A stretch of DNA of 64,000 nucleotides from Haloplasma contractile SSD-17B (GTDB lineage Bacteria > Bacillota_I > Bacilli_A > Haloplasmatales > Haloplasmataceae), in contig NZ_AFNU02000004.1 in assembly GCF_000215935.2 (NCBI RefSeq), forward strand, positions 124,001 to 188,000, read 5' to 3'. Below, in pieces: positions 54,700 through 63,334 of the stretch (its first letter is position 1; each line of letters starts with the position of its first letter). The notes beneath the pieces are model-generated. The model had not been told where the DNA came from. It did no database searches and saw only the letters and a program-made list of their open reading frames with translations. Position numbers and translations under genes: made by a program.

Positions 54700-54976
54700 T
54701 TACAACTATATGAATAATAACAATATGTTAAGTAAAGAAGACCTAATGAAGCGCATTACCGAACTAAGTTTTTATGCTGTGGATCTTAACTTATTTTTAG
54801 ATAATCACCCTGATAGTCAACAAGCTCTTCAAGATTATCGTATTATATCTCAAAACCTGAGACAATTAGAAGATATATATGCAAAAAACTATGGTCCTTT
54901 ATATAACTTTGGAGCATCAGGACAGTTTAATAATTGGACTTGGATTGAAGAACCATGGCCGTGGGAAAATAAATAG
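54692..54976 (+). CDS. cotJB: Spore coat protein CotJB
   Basis: There are 94 residues from the ATG preceded by GGAGGTAAGTATT within cotJA; a TTG six codons earlier lies on that ribosome site. The core matches CotJB: LMKRITELSFYAVDLNLFLDNHPDSQQALQDYRIISQNLRQL, then YGPLYNFG and the WTWIEEPWPWE end. An Asn-rich N-terminus precedes the core. It overlaps cotJA and lies 12 bases before cotJC. Confidence 0.95.
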   Translation: MNNYNYMNNNNMLSKEDLMKRITELSFYAVDLNLFLDNHPDSQQALQDYRIISQNLRQLEDIYAKNYGPLYNFGASGQFNNWTWIEEPWPWENK

Positions 54977-54988
54977 GAGGTTTATATT

Positions 54989-55651
54989 ATGTGGATCTAT
55001 ACGAAACGATTTCAACATCCAGTTGATGTAAAAAAGACAGATTTGGCATTAGCTAAAAATATCTTAACTCAATTTGGAGGACCAGACGGTGAATTGGCTG
55101 CAAGTATGCGATATCTTAGTCAACGTTATACAATGCCTACAGGTAAAACTAAAGCTTTATTAACGGATATTGGTACAGAAGAGTTAGCTCATATGGAAAT
55201 GGTATCTGCACTTGTTTATCAATTAACAGTAGATGCAGACCCTGAAGAAATTGAAGGCTCAGCTTTTGCTCCCTATTATGCAATTCATGGTAAAGGTATT
55301 TATCCTGCCGCATCGACAGGGGAACCCTTCACAGCTGCGTATTTTCAGTCAACGAATGATTTAAAGGCGAACTTACATGAGGACATGGCTGCAGAGCAAA
55401 AGGCGCGTGCTGCTTATGAAAATCTTATGAACTTAACTGATGATCCTGCTGTCTTAGATGTTTTAGGTTGGTTAAGAGAGCGTGAAGTTGTTCATTTTCA
55501 ACGTTTTGGTGAGGCGTTGACAGATCTTTACGATCAGTTAGATAACAAGCGTTCTTTTCATATTGATAATCGAGATAATGAAATCATAAGACCAAATAAA
55601 GATATTAATCTAACTACTAACTGTGCTGATTTTAATAATATGTTGGATTAA
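54989..55651 (+). CDS. cotJC: Spore coat protein CotJC, manganese catalase family
   Basis: The 220-residue protein has the ferritin-like four-helix bundle of Mn catalases: LTQFGGPDGELAASMRYLSQRYT, then TDIGTEELAHMEMVSALVYQL, HEDMAAEQKARAAYENLM and LREREVVHFQRFGEALTDL, which supply the Glu/His metal ligands. The C-terminal 30 residues past the bundle (from about 190) exceed the usual CotJC of about 189. Mn catalases disproportionate H2O2; CotJC protects spores or simply builds the coat. AGGAGGTTTATATT precedes the ATG. It is last in the operon. Confidence 0.96.
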   Translation: MWIYTKRFQHPVDVKKTDLALAKNILTQFGGPDGELAASMRYLSQRYTMPTGKTKALLTDIGTEELAHMEMVSALVYQLTVDADPEEIEGSAFAPYYAIHGKGIYPAASTGEPFTAAYFQSTNDLKANLHEDMAAEQKARAAYENLMNLTDDPAVLDVLGWLREREVVHFQRFGEALTDLYDQLDNKRSFHIDNRDNEIIRPNKDINLTTNCADFNNMLD

Positions 55652-55660
55652 TAGTATATA

Positions 55661-55699
55661 AAAAAGTAAGTCATCCTAAAGATATGACTTACTTTTATT
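55661..55699. terminator. Bidirectional terminator between cotJC and murG
   Basis: AAAGTAAGTCAT pairs with ATGACTTACTTT around a 9-base loop, with A-run before and T-run after. Confidence 0.88.
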
Positions 55700-56766
55700 T
55701 ACTTTGTAATACTTTTTATAATATCTAAGACTTTTTTTGTTGAACTTTCTCGTCTATATTCAGTAATTTTATTTATAATGTTTTCTTTATTCTTATTGAG
55801 TTGTTTTATGCTTATCAAAAAGCGATCTGATGTTAAATCTTCTTCTTCAATATAGTCTGCAAATCCTTGTTTACTAAATGATTTAGCATTTAGTATTTGA
55901 TCTCCTCGACTTGCATTTTTTGATAATGGAATAATCAACATTGGTTTTTTTAATGCTAGTAATTCATATAAGAATGTAGCCCCGCCTCTTGTTACTACAA
56001 CATCACTTATTGCGAATATATCAGGTAATTCTTTACTTATATACTCATACTGTTTGTATCCTTTTTTAGTTTGTAGGGATTCATCTAGCTTTCCTTTGCC
56101 ACATAGATGGCAGACTTGATAGTGATTTAATAATTCATCCAATTGATTACGTACAATCTTATTTATAAAGGTTGATCCTAAACTACCTCCCGTAACAAGT
56201 AAGATTGGCTTCTTGTTATTTAGCCCTGTAAATTTGTATCCTTTTTCTTTATTTCCTGAAAATAATTCGTCTCGAATTGGTATACCCGTATAAACACTTT
56301 TTTCTCTAGGTAGATGCTCAAACGTTTCAGGAAACGCAAAACATACTTTATTTGCAAATGGTATTGATAATTTATTTGCTAGTCCAACCGTATAATCGGA
56401 TTCATGTATAACGATTGGTACTCGAAATAGTTTCGCTCCCCATACTACAGGCGTTGATACGTATCCACCCTTGCTAAATATAACATTAGGTTTAACTTTT
56501 CTTATTACATGGCACGCCTGTACAAAACCTCCCATTACTTTGCAAGCATCCACTATATTTTTAAAGGAAACGTAACGTCTTAATTTTCCACCTTTTATTG
56601 CATGGTATGTTATCTCTTCTTGTTCACCTATTAGGTTTTGTTCAATCCCATTCTGTGTACCTATATAGTGTATCTGATATCCTTCTTTTTTTAATTTAGG
56701 AATTAAAGCTATATTTGGTGTTACATGACCGGAAGTGCCTCCACCTGTTAATATTATTTTCTTCAT
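55699..56766 (-). CDS. murG: MurG, lipid II-forming GlcNAc transferase
   Basis: The 355-residue GT28 protein has the MurG G-loops ILTGGGTSGHVTPNIALIP and VTGGSLGSTFIN, the membrane-association patch GKLRRYVSFKNIVD, IHESDYTVGLANKL, and the UDP-binding VVTRGGATFLYELLALKKPMLIIPL. It adds GlcNAc to lipid I. It stands alone, outside any division/cell-wall (dcw) cluster, and resembles the solo YpnP/undecaprenyl-type paralogues with HESD in place of HEQN; some genomes have such a second copy. CAAAGGCGAAAGGAGG precedes the ATG region. Confidence 0.9.
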   Translation of the reverse strand: MKKIILTGGGTSGHVTPNIALIPKLKKEGYQIHYIGTQNGIEQNLIGEQEEITYHAIKGGKLRRYVSFKNIVDACKVMGGFVQACHVIRKVKPNVIFSKGGYVSTPVVWGAKLFRVPIVIHESDYTVGLANKLSIPFANKVCFAFPETFEHLPREKSVYTGIPIRDELFSGNKEKGYKFTGLNNKKPILLVTGGSLGSTFINKIVRNQLDELLNHYQVCHLCGKGKLDESLQTKKGYKQYEYISKELPDIFAISDVVVTRGGATFLYELLALKKPMLIIPLSKNASRGDQILNAKSFSKQGFADYIEEEDLTSDRFLISIKQLNKNKENIINKITEYRRESSTKKVLDIIKSITK

Positions 56767-56947
56767 TAACTAATCCTCCTTTCGCCTTTATTTGTAATCT
56801 AATTTCTTTTTTACCTATTTATATATCTTCGTTTCTATATACATTATTTGTAATTATCTAGTATCTATTAGTTTTATTTAATTATTATTACGCTTAGGAA
56901 CAACTATACTTTATTCTATTCATTTCATGTAATTTGGTTAAACTATA

Positions 56948-56983
56948 GTTAAAAAGAGTAAGCCATGGCTTACTCTTTTTAAC
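56948..56983. terminator. Bidirectional terminator, 36-bp perfect palindrome
   Basis: GTTAAAAAGAGTAAGCC and its complement meet at ATGG with no unpaired loop. T-run on the minus strand suits the FtsX-like permease gene ending 6 bases away. Confidence 0.85.
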
Positions 56984-56988
56984 AACAT

Positions 56989-59355
56989 TTACTCTTCTAT
57001 CTTTAATGACTCTTGTAATGAAATTTTATTTAATTTACGTTTAGCTATTATAAGTGATACGTAATAAGTCATCACAATTATAAATAGTCCCATTACTGCT
57101 TGTATAAATGAAATATTTAGTGGTATAACATAGTTCATTTCTTTTGCAATTTCAGCCATTAATGCGTTGAATCCCATTATTGTAAGTGGAATAGCAATAA
57201 TATACGCTATAATCACTATAGGAAGGTAGATATTTACCACCATATTTGATACTTCTTTTTTATTGTAACCCATCACTTTTAAGAATGAAATTGTTTTAAA
57301 GTGATCCTCTATCGTAAAGTTCGCAATTAAGATTAGGACGATTAACCCTATAACGATTGCAACAGCAATAATTGCATAGATTGACATTTTTGCTATTCCC
57401 ATTAATTCTTCTAAGGATTCTATTAGTTCCGTTTTATTGAAAATCGTTGCAATTGAATCATCATCTTTAACTTTATCTTTACTGTATAGACCATTGTAAT
57501 AACTATCTTCTAATCCGAGATACTCGTTAACAGTTCCCTTTTGCATATAAATATAGGGGTAAGAGTAGTTTCCGGAAATCCCAACAACTATTACTTCTTT
57601 TACACTACCCGATAATGTTTCAAAACTAATTGTATCCCCTATTTCTATGCCTACAATAATTGCTAACATTTTTGTTATTACTGCATTTTCTTTATTTTTA
57701 TACAGATCATCAATTAACGATTCATCCTGTTGATTCTTTATACTTGTTAAATTTAAATTTTGTTCTACACCGAAGAGGGTAATATTTTCATCCGTTTCAG
57801 TTTCATTTACTTTTTTAATTTTTGATGGAACCATTGTATATAAATCACGACTTTCATTAGTCACTTGATTAATAGGGTACCTGTAATTAACTTGATAGTT
57901 ATAACTAGAATCACCAAACGCTTCATAAATAACATCATCAAAGGATCCGATGCCCATAACAGCAAACACCAAATAAATACTCGCAATCATTACCCCTATA
58001 AAGGATACTAATAATTTACCTGTTCCCCTTAAAGCTAAGCTATATTTAAATCGGGTCTCAAATTTAGCACGCTTTAACACGCGAGTTATACCTTTAGCAA
58101 TTTTATTTGTTTTATTATTTGATTTTGGCTTAATTAATTCAAGAGGTCGTTTCTTAACAATTAAATAAATTACAATTAAACTAAATACATTTAATGATAG
58201 GAATGGAATCAAAGTACCACCAATTATAATATCAAAACTATGTACCGCTTCATCTACTGGTAGTTGATAAAACAGTTCATATGCCTGGCTTAGGGGGGAT
58301 GACCCTATATACCCTAAAAGATATCCTAGGACAGAGCCTAATAAACCAGCAATTAGTGGGTAAATCATATAAGAACGCATCACTTCTATATTTGTATAAC
58401 CCAATGACTTTATAACACCAATTTGTTTGGCTTCACTATTTATACTTTTATTAACAATAATTCCAATCACGATAACAGCTAGTATTAGTATTACACCTGC
58501 CATTGCATTAGTCATCTGTTTATTTCCTTCAATCTCTCCGTATATAGCTCCAGTCTTAAATGCAGTTTTATCATCAATTAAATTAACGATATACTCTTTA
58601 TTTAATTGCTCAATTTCTGTTTTATGATCTTCTTTAAATATACCCGTATAGTGCGATGATTCTATTACATTTAAATTATTATACGCTTCATCTGTCATTG
58701 TTGCTAATACTTGATTAGACGGATTAAACACTAAACTCTGCTCTGATAATTGTGGATAAATATAATCTGGAAACATCACATATCCAACAATTTTATATTC
58801 TTGATTATTAAGTGTAATAGAGTCATGAAGCTTGATTCCGTTTTGCTCTGCAAATACTTTGCTCAATGCAATTTCTTGGTTATTTATTGGCATTGAACCT
58901 TCTTGTATATAAGTCTTGTTTATTTTAGTAGCATTTTTAAACACTCGGATTGTTACTTTTTTATCTAACGGTTCTGATTCAAAATCAAATTGCTTATAAA
59001 GTCGCTTTTCAATTTCAATATTGTGTTGTTGTTTTAACTTATTTATGCGATTACTAAATACCTCTGATTTATTAATAATACCTTTTTGATCTAAATACGT
59101 TAACTCCAAAACTTGTGTTGTCGATTGGTCTATATTGTACTCTGTTAATTCAGAAGTTGTTAAATAAGGATTCATCTCAAATGTAAAGTCTTCTTGATTC
59201 TGCTCTTTAACATAGGTATCAAGCTGTTGTTCAAGACTTGAAATTGAATAACTCAAACTTACATAAAGTGTAGAAGCCATTAGAACGAGTAATATAATTC
59301 CTACTAGTCTCAGAGGCTTATTTTTTATACTACGTAAAACATTTTTTAATAACAT
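56989..59355 (-). CDS. ABC transporter permease, FtsX/MacB-like (two FtsX domains)
   Basis: There are 788 residues from the ATG that overlaps the ATPase stop (TAATG); a TTG three codons upstream is less likely. It has an N-terminal membrane helix, a large external domain (about 40-280), an FtsX domain with three helices near 285-405, a second external domain and a final FtsX domain near 655-785 (FLKVMGYNKKEVSNMVVNIYLPIVIIAYIIAIPLTIMG). This is the peptide/antibiotic-type MacB/YtrF-BceB-like family. It works with the ATPase encoded just upstream. The substrate is not known; TetR control suggests an exported toxic or signal compound. Confidence 0.9.
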   Translation of the reverse strand: MLLKNVLRSIKNKPLRLVGIILLVLMASTLYVSLSYSISSLEQQLDTYVKEQNQEDFTFEMNPYLTTSELTEYNIDQSTTQVLELTYLDQKGIINKSEVFSNRINKLKQQHNIEIEKRLYKQFDFESEPLDKKVTIRVFKNATKINKTYIQEGSMPINNQEIALSKVFAEQNGIKLHDSITLNNQEYKIVGYVMFPDYIYPQLSEQSLVFNPSNQVLATMTDEAYNNLNVIESSHYTGIFKEDHKTEIEQLNKEYIVNLIDDKTAFKTGAIYGEIEGNKQMTNAMAGVILILAVIVIGIIVNKSINSEAKQIGVIKSLGYTNIEVMRSYMIYPLIAGLLGSVLGYLLGYIGSSPLSQAYELFYQLPVDEAVHSFDIIIGGTLIPFLSLNVFSLIVIYLIVKKRPLELIKPKSNNKTNKIAKGITRVLKRAKFETRFKYSLALRGTGKLLVSFIGVMIASIYLVFAVMGIGSFDDVIYEAFGDSSYNYQVNYRYPINQVTNESRDLYTMVPSKIKKVNETETDENITLFGVEQNLNLTSIKNQQDESLIDDLYKNKENAVITKMLAIIVGIEIGDTISFETLSGSVKEVIVVGISGNYSYPYIYMQKGTVNEYLGLEDSYYNGLYSKDKVKDDDSIATIFNKTELIESLEELMGIAKMSIYAIIAVAIVIGLIVLILIANFTIEDHFKTISFLKVMGYNKKEVSNMVVNIYLPIVIIAYIIAIPLTIMGFNALMAEIAKEMNYVIPLNISFIQAVMGLFIIVMTYYVSLIIAKRKLNKISLQESLKIEE

Positions 59356-60056
59356 TATCCCCAACTCACTTCTTTAGCATCTATTTTTTGATCGTTAGTA
59401 ATAATCTCATCAATTTCTCCTGATCTCATTTTAATTACCCTATCAGCTATATCTTTAATTGCTATATTATGCGTTACAATAATGATGGTAGTTCCTAATT
59501 CATTATTTAAATCCTGTAATACTTTTAGTACTTGCTTTCCTGTATCTTCATCAAGCGATCCAGTTGGTTCATCACAGAATAAGATTGAAGGATTTTTAAC
59601 TACTGCTCGCGCAATTGATACTCTCTGTTGCTGTCCACCAGACATTTGATATGGAAATTTATTTTTTTCACTTTTTAATCCCACCTGATTTAAAATATCG
59701 TTAATTGATAGAGGTGATTTACTTAAATATTCTCCTACCTCTACGTTTTCATATGTGGTTAAATTCGGTAGTAGATTGTAGCTTTGAAATATAAATCCGA
59801 GTTTATTTCTTCTAAATGACGTAAGTTTTTTCTCGTTATAACTTGTAATCTCTTGATTATTAACTCTTATTGTACCTTCTGTAACCGTATCAAGGCCACT
59901 TATTACATTTAACAATGTGGACTTCCCTGAACCCGATGGACCTAGTATTACAACTAGTTCTCCTTCTTTAATTTTTAAATCAATTCCTCTCAATGCATGT
60001 GTTTTAACTTCACCAGTTACATATGTCTTTTTTACTTGCTCAACTTTAATTGACAT
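59355..60056 (-). CDS. ABC transporter ATP-binding protein, LolD/MacB type
   Basis: The 233-residue protein has Walker A GPSGSGKSTLLN, the Q-loop FIFQSYNLLPNLT, the signature MSGGQQQRVSIARA, Walker B ILFCDEPTGSLDE and the H-loop THN. It belongs to the MacB/LolD/FtsE type that pairs with FtsX permeases. GGAGGTTAAAC precedes the ATG. It lies 25 bases after the TetR gene, so all three form one operon. Confidence 0.97.
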   Translation of the reverse strand: MSIKVEQVKKTYVTGEVKTHALRGIDLKIKEGELVVILGPSGSGKSTLLNVISGLDTVTEGTIRVNNQEITSYNEKKLTSFRRNKLGFIFQSYNLLPNLTTYENVEVGEYLSKSPLSINDILNQVGLKSEKNKFPYQMSGGQQQRVSIARAVVKNPSILFCDEPTGSLDEDTGKQVLKVLQDLNNELGTTIIIVTHNIAIKDIADRVIKMRSGEIDEIITNDQKIDAKEVSWG

Positions 60057-60081
60057 GTTTAACCTCCTATATAATTATGAA

Positions 60082-60717
60082 TTATGTTCTTTTTTTAATT
60101 CCATACTCAAACAAATCTAACATCTTATCAACTTTTGATAAATAGTCATCCATTTTTAACTTAATGTTACTATGGTCTAATTCAGCTAGTAATGTATCTA
60201 CAATATATAGATCTATTTGTGATAATAGAACTGCAGTTAATTGTTCATCGATTCCCTCATTAACTTCACCTTTCAATTTTCCTTTTTTTAAGAGATCAGC
60301 TAGTATCCTATTACTTTTCTCCATGCCTTCTTCTATCAATTTATTTTTAAATGGCAAGTCCTGTTCCTTTGTAAAATTTATAAATAATTTAGCTAATTCA
60401 AGATGTTGTATTGCAAACGTTACTCCCTGCTTATAAAGTTCTCTTAATATATCCATAAACGGATGGTCTAATCTATTATTTAAAGTATTGCCTAAAAACT
60501 CCATTTTTTTCTGTGTTCCGTAATGAATTAGATAAATATATAGATCTTGTTTATCTTTAAAATACTGATACATACTTCCTTTAGATATATTTGCTTGTTT
60601 AGCAATATTAGCTATATTTGTTTTTTGGTATGAATACCTGGAAAACTCATTAATTGCACTCTTTAAAATGCGGTCACGTTTGTCTTGCTTTAAATTAAAA
60701 AATGTTTCTGTTGGCAT
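60082..60717 (-). CDS. TetR/AcrR family transcriptional regulator
   Basis: There are 211 residues from the ATG preceded by AAAGGAAGCTATAT; an ATG seven codons upstream lacks a ribosome site. The N-terminal HTH is KRDRILKSAINEFSRYSYQKTNIANIAKQANISKGSMYQYFKDKQDLY, the most conserved TetR segment. The helical C-terminal domain binds an unknown ligand. It is the first gene of the TetR-ATPase-permease operon, and its promoter carries two matching 16-bp palindromes, so it very probably represses itself and the transporter. Confidence 0.95.
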   Translation of the reverse strand: MPTETFFNLKQDKRDRILKSAINEFSRYSYQKTNIANIAKQANISKGSMYQYFKDKQDLYIYLIHYGTQKKMEFLGNTLNNRLDHPFMDILRELYKQGVTFAIQHLELAKLFINFTKEQDLPFKNKLIEEGMEKSNRILADLLKKGKLKGEVNEGIDEQLTAVLLSQIDLYIVDTLLAELDHSNIKLKMDDYLSKVDKMLDLFEYGIKKRT

Positions 60718-60751
60718 ATATAGCTTCCTTTCATACATAATTATCTTTAAT

Positions 60752-60801
60752 GTGACCCATTAGTCACATCACACATTACTATTATATGACCGACTAGTCA
60801 T
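60752..60801 (-). promoter_or_regulatory. Two TetR-type operators in the TetR-ABC promoter
   Basis: Two 16-bp palindromes, GTGACCCATTAGTCAC (60752-60767) and ATGACCGACTAGTCAT (60786-60801), share TGAC-6-GTCA arms. The second fills the spacer between the promoter hexamers and the first covers the start-site region, so repressor binding would block initiation. Confidence 0.85.
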
Positions 60802-60809
60802 GTTGTCAA
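60781..60809 (-). promoter_or_regulatory. Consensus sigma-A promoter of the TetR-ABC operon
   Basis: On the minus strand TTGACA and TATAAT are separated by exactly 17 bases, a perfect consensus, about 65 bases upstream of the TetR start. Confidence 0.9.
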
Positions 60810-60991
60810 CTATAACTCTATAAGAATTAAATAATAATATCTAAAGGCATTTTTATTCAAGGTTGTGCGATACTATTTAATAAAACTCTACACTAACAAC
60901 ATGAGATTAATTTTCATAAGATAGTCGATGATTATTATGTATATGATCTTAAACGTTACTTGTAAAAACAATACTTATACTAACAGGTAAT

Positions 60992-61033
60992 AAAAAAAAT
61001 ACCCTCTGCTTTAATTAGTAGAAGGCATTTTCT
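60992..61033 (-). terminator. Terminator downstream of the tocopherol-cyclase-like gene
   Basis: On the minus strand AAAATGCCTTCTACT pairs with AGCAGAGGGTATTTT, followed by a T-run. It is about 115 bases past the stop. Confidence 0.7.
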
Positions 61034-61145
61034 TAATTAATAATTTACAATATATTTTAAGGTTAATCTGTCATTTAAAACTCATTTTATTTGACGGTTA
61101 TTATTTATAATGATACTTCAAACTGCTTTAATTCTACACTGTAAT

Positions 61146-62117
61146 CTATAAAATTCTTAATTCTCCTCCGTACTCTATTCCTGCACGTTTACCTACACCA
61201 CTATATATAATTTCATGAGTTGTAAGGTCAATTAGTTTTAAAACCACTTCCCCTTTTAGTGTTTCATCCACCACTGATACCATTTCACCATTTTTGGGTC
61301 CCTTAACTTGTATAAACTGGTTAAGCTTACTCTTTGTCTTAATTTTCAATAGTAGATTCTTTCGTTTAAAATCGATTCTTACATCATTACCTGAACGATT
61401 AATAGTCATTTTGCTTTTATTCATAGTAGTAAATTTATATACTTGATTATTTACAGATAGTGCAACTAAAAATCCACTAAATGTTTTCCCAAATAAAAAT
61501 GGTACTCTCCCGATTGAACACGTTAAGGAAACATTTCTGTCGTTAAAGCTGTTTGATTGTATCCAAATCCAGGACTGTGGAAAACTCTTCCCCCAATTTT
61601 TTTCAATATATACTTTACCATTAGTAAAATCAATTTCTTTATTATTAATGGTTAATATACCTTCTATATCCCCATTTAACGCGCACACTTGGCTATAACA
61701 TTCCATAAAAGTAAAGTAGTTATAATAACCCATACTTCCAGGATTTAAAATTGAATCTGGCCACTTTAATATATTTTTAAACCTTAGCGTACCTGATAGT
61801 TTAGTTTCACCTTCAATCGCTAAACTCAATTTACTTAGACTAAATTTATTATTAAGTATCCCTATTTCGAATGTCTTTTTTTCTGAGTGAAAGTCTTTCT
61901 GATCAAATTTTATATACTCAGTTGTTACATTATTTCCATCTAAAACTTGAATAAAAGAATGTGAATCATCTAACTCTTTGCCTTTTGATATTCCTGGTAT
62001 AAATGCATAGGAATGTTCATTGTTTACATCTACTATTTTAAAGTACCATCCCTCAAAATAATTATTCTTTTTTCTTCGCCCATGGTATAAATCTGGATTT
62101 CTAATTTCTTTAAACAT
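61146..62117 (-). CDS. Tocopherol cyclase family protein
   Basis: The 323-residue protein has the family N-terminus NPDLYHGRRKKNNYFEGWYFKIVD, then SYAFIPGISKG and SFIQVLDG, the middle block MGYYNYFTFMECYSQVCALNGDIEG and the late EKNWGKSFPQSWIWIQSNSF, as in PF14249. Plant VTE1 makes tocopherol, but bacterial members occur in organisms without tocopherol and have unknown roles; the beta-barrel (lipocalin-like) fold suggests binding of a hydrophobic ligand. No signal peptide is seen. No ribosome site stronger than AGGATTACTCC... is visible near the ATG. Confidence 0.85.
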   Translation of the reverse strand: MFKEIRNPDLYHGRRKKNNYFEGWYFKIVDVNNEHSYAFIPGISKGKELDDSHSFIQVLDGNNVTTEYIKFDQKDFHSEKKTFEIGILNNKFSLSKLSLAIEGETKLSGTLRFKNILKWPDSILNPGSMGYYNYFTFMECYSQVCALNGDIEGILTINNKEIDFTNGKVYIEKNWGKSFPQSWIWIQSNSFNDRNVSLTCSIGRVPFLFGKTFSGFLVALSVNNQVYKFTTMNKSKMTINRSGNDVRIDFKRKNLLLKIKTKSKLNQFIQVKGPKNGEMVSVVDETLKGEVVLKLIDLTTHEIIYSGVGKRAGIEYGGELRIL

Positions 62118-62207
62118 AATTAAACAATAGGAGTAATCCTATCTACTACCCCCTTTATATTAAACCTTCTTTATTTTATACGTTTGATCGCTCAATTTTA
62201 TTCCTCT

Positions 62208-63200
62208 TTAGTCCTCTGTTGGATACTTTAGTTTCCATTGAAAGCGAATTTTATCCATTATTTCTAATATACTAACAGTATCTTTTAGAGGATTTACATC
62301 ACTTTCTAGTTTTTTGTTTAGAATACAGTCTCCTACTTCCTCTGCCTCATACTCATAACCATTCTTCTTAAATGAACCAATAAACTCTTCAACAATCTCT
62401 CCATTTTTTATTAACTTTGCTCTTTCTGCCATAAAGAAATGATCAACTTCAATCTGACCATCTGTTCCGTATATAATTGCTTTTGTACCTATATCTGTTC
62501 TTAAAGCAGAGTTAAGAGAACCTATACTACCGTTTTTATATTTTAACAAGATAGACGCTTGTTCATCAACACCTGTTTCTCCTATATCCGCAACACTTAA
62601 TATTTGATCTGGATTTAATCCTAGAAACATAGTGGTGTAGGTAACTGGATAAATTCCTACATCTAGTAGTGAACCCCCACCTAAATTCGGATTAAATAAA
62701 CGACTCTCAGGTTGTAAGTTACTTCTAAATCCGAAGTTAGCCTGGAGCATTTGAACTTTTCCAATTAGATTATTATTCACCCATTTTTTAACTTCTCTAG
62801 TGGTTGGTAAAAATTTCGTCCACATCGCTTCCATTAAAAAAACTTTATGTTTCTTAGCAAGATCAATTACTTCCTTTGCATCATTTGCATTAAGCGTAAA
62901 CGGCTTCTCACATAAAACGTGTTTACCATTTTCGATACATAGGATCATGTTCTCCTTATGATAGGTATGTGGTGTTCCAATATATATTACATCAACATCC
63001 GGATTCTTAGCTAATTCTTCATAGCTACCATGTGCTTTTTTTGCAGAAAACGCTTCTTTAAATGTTTCTGCTTTTGATAACGTGCGTGAAGCAACAGCTT
63101 CTAATGTTCCATTCTTAACAACTTTTAAACCTTTTGCAAATTGACTTGCAATCATTCCTGTTCCAATGATACCCCATTTTACTTTAGAATTTTGTTTCAT
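62208..63200 (-). CDS. Gfo/Idh/MocA family oxidoreductase
   Basis: There are 330 residues from the ATG preceded by AGAGAGGTGATTAAA; a GTG three codons upstream is in the ribosome site. It has the Rossmann motif WGIIGTGMIASQFAKGL, VIYIGTPHTYH, the EKPF motif CEKPFTLNANDAKEVI, MEAMWTKFLP and GGGSLLDVGIYPVTYT, as in dimeric dihydrodiol/xylose dehydrogenase-like sugar oxidoreductases. The substrate is unknown. It sits 90 bases upstream of the tocopherol-cyclase-like gene on the same strand. Confidence 0.93.
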   Translation of the reverse strand: MKQNSKVKWGIIGTGMIASQFAKGLKVVKNGTLEAVASRTLSKAETFKEAFSAKKAHGSYEELAKNPDVDVIYIGTPHTYHKENMILCIENGKHVLCEKPFTLNANDAKEVIDLAKKHKVFLMEAMWTKFLPTTREVKKWVNNNLIGKVQMLQANFGFRSNLQPESRLFNPNLGGGSLLDVGIYPVTYTTMFLGLNPDQILSVADIGETGVDEQASILLKYKNGSIGSLNSALRTDIGTKAIIYGTDGQIEVDHFFMAERAKLIKNGEIVEEFIGSFKKNGYEYEAEEVGDCILNKKLESDVNPLKDTVSILEIMDKIRFQWKLKYPTED

Positions 63201-63262
63201 TTTAATCACCTCTCTTATTATATTAACTTATTTTTCATATTCAATCTATAAAACTACATAAA

Positions 63263-63306
63263 AATATAAGAGTAACTACTTAATCTTTAATTTAAAGTAG
63301 TTACTC
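63263..63306 (-). terminator. Terminator of the Cys/Met PLP enzyme gene
   Basis: On the minus strand AGAGTAACTACTTTAAA pairs with TTAAGTAGTTACTCT, followed by TATATTTTT. Confidence 0.8.
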
Positions 63307-63334
63307 TATATTTTATTTATAGGTGAAGTAATGC

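Larger units (their letters stand above)
60718..61145. other. Intergenic region before the TetR operon
   Basis: It holds the TetR-operon promoter and operators (60752-60809) and a terminator (60992-61033). The rest is AT-rich with no ORF or other recognisable element. Confidence 0.6.
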
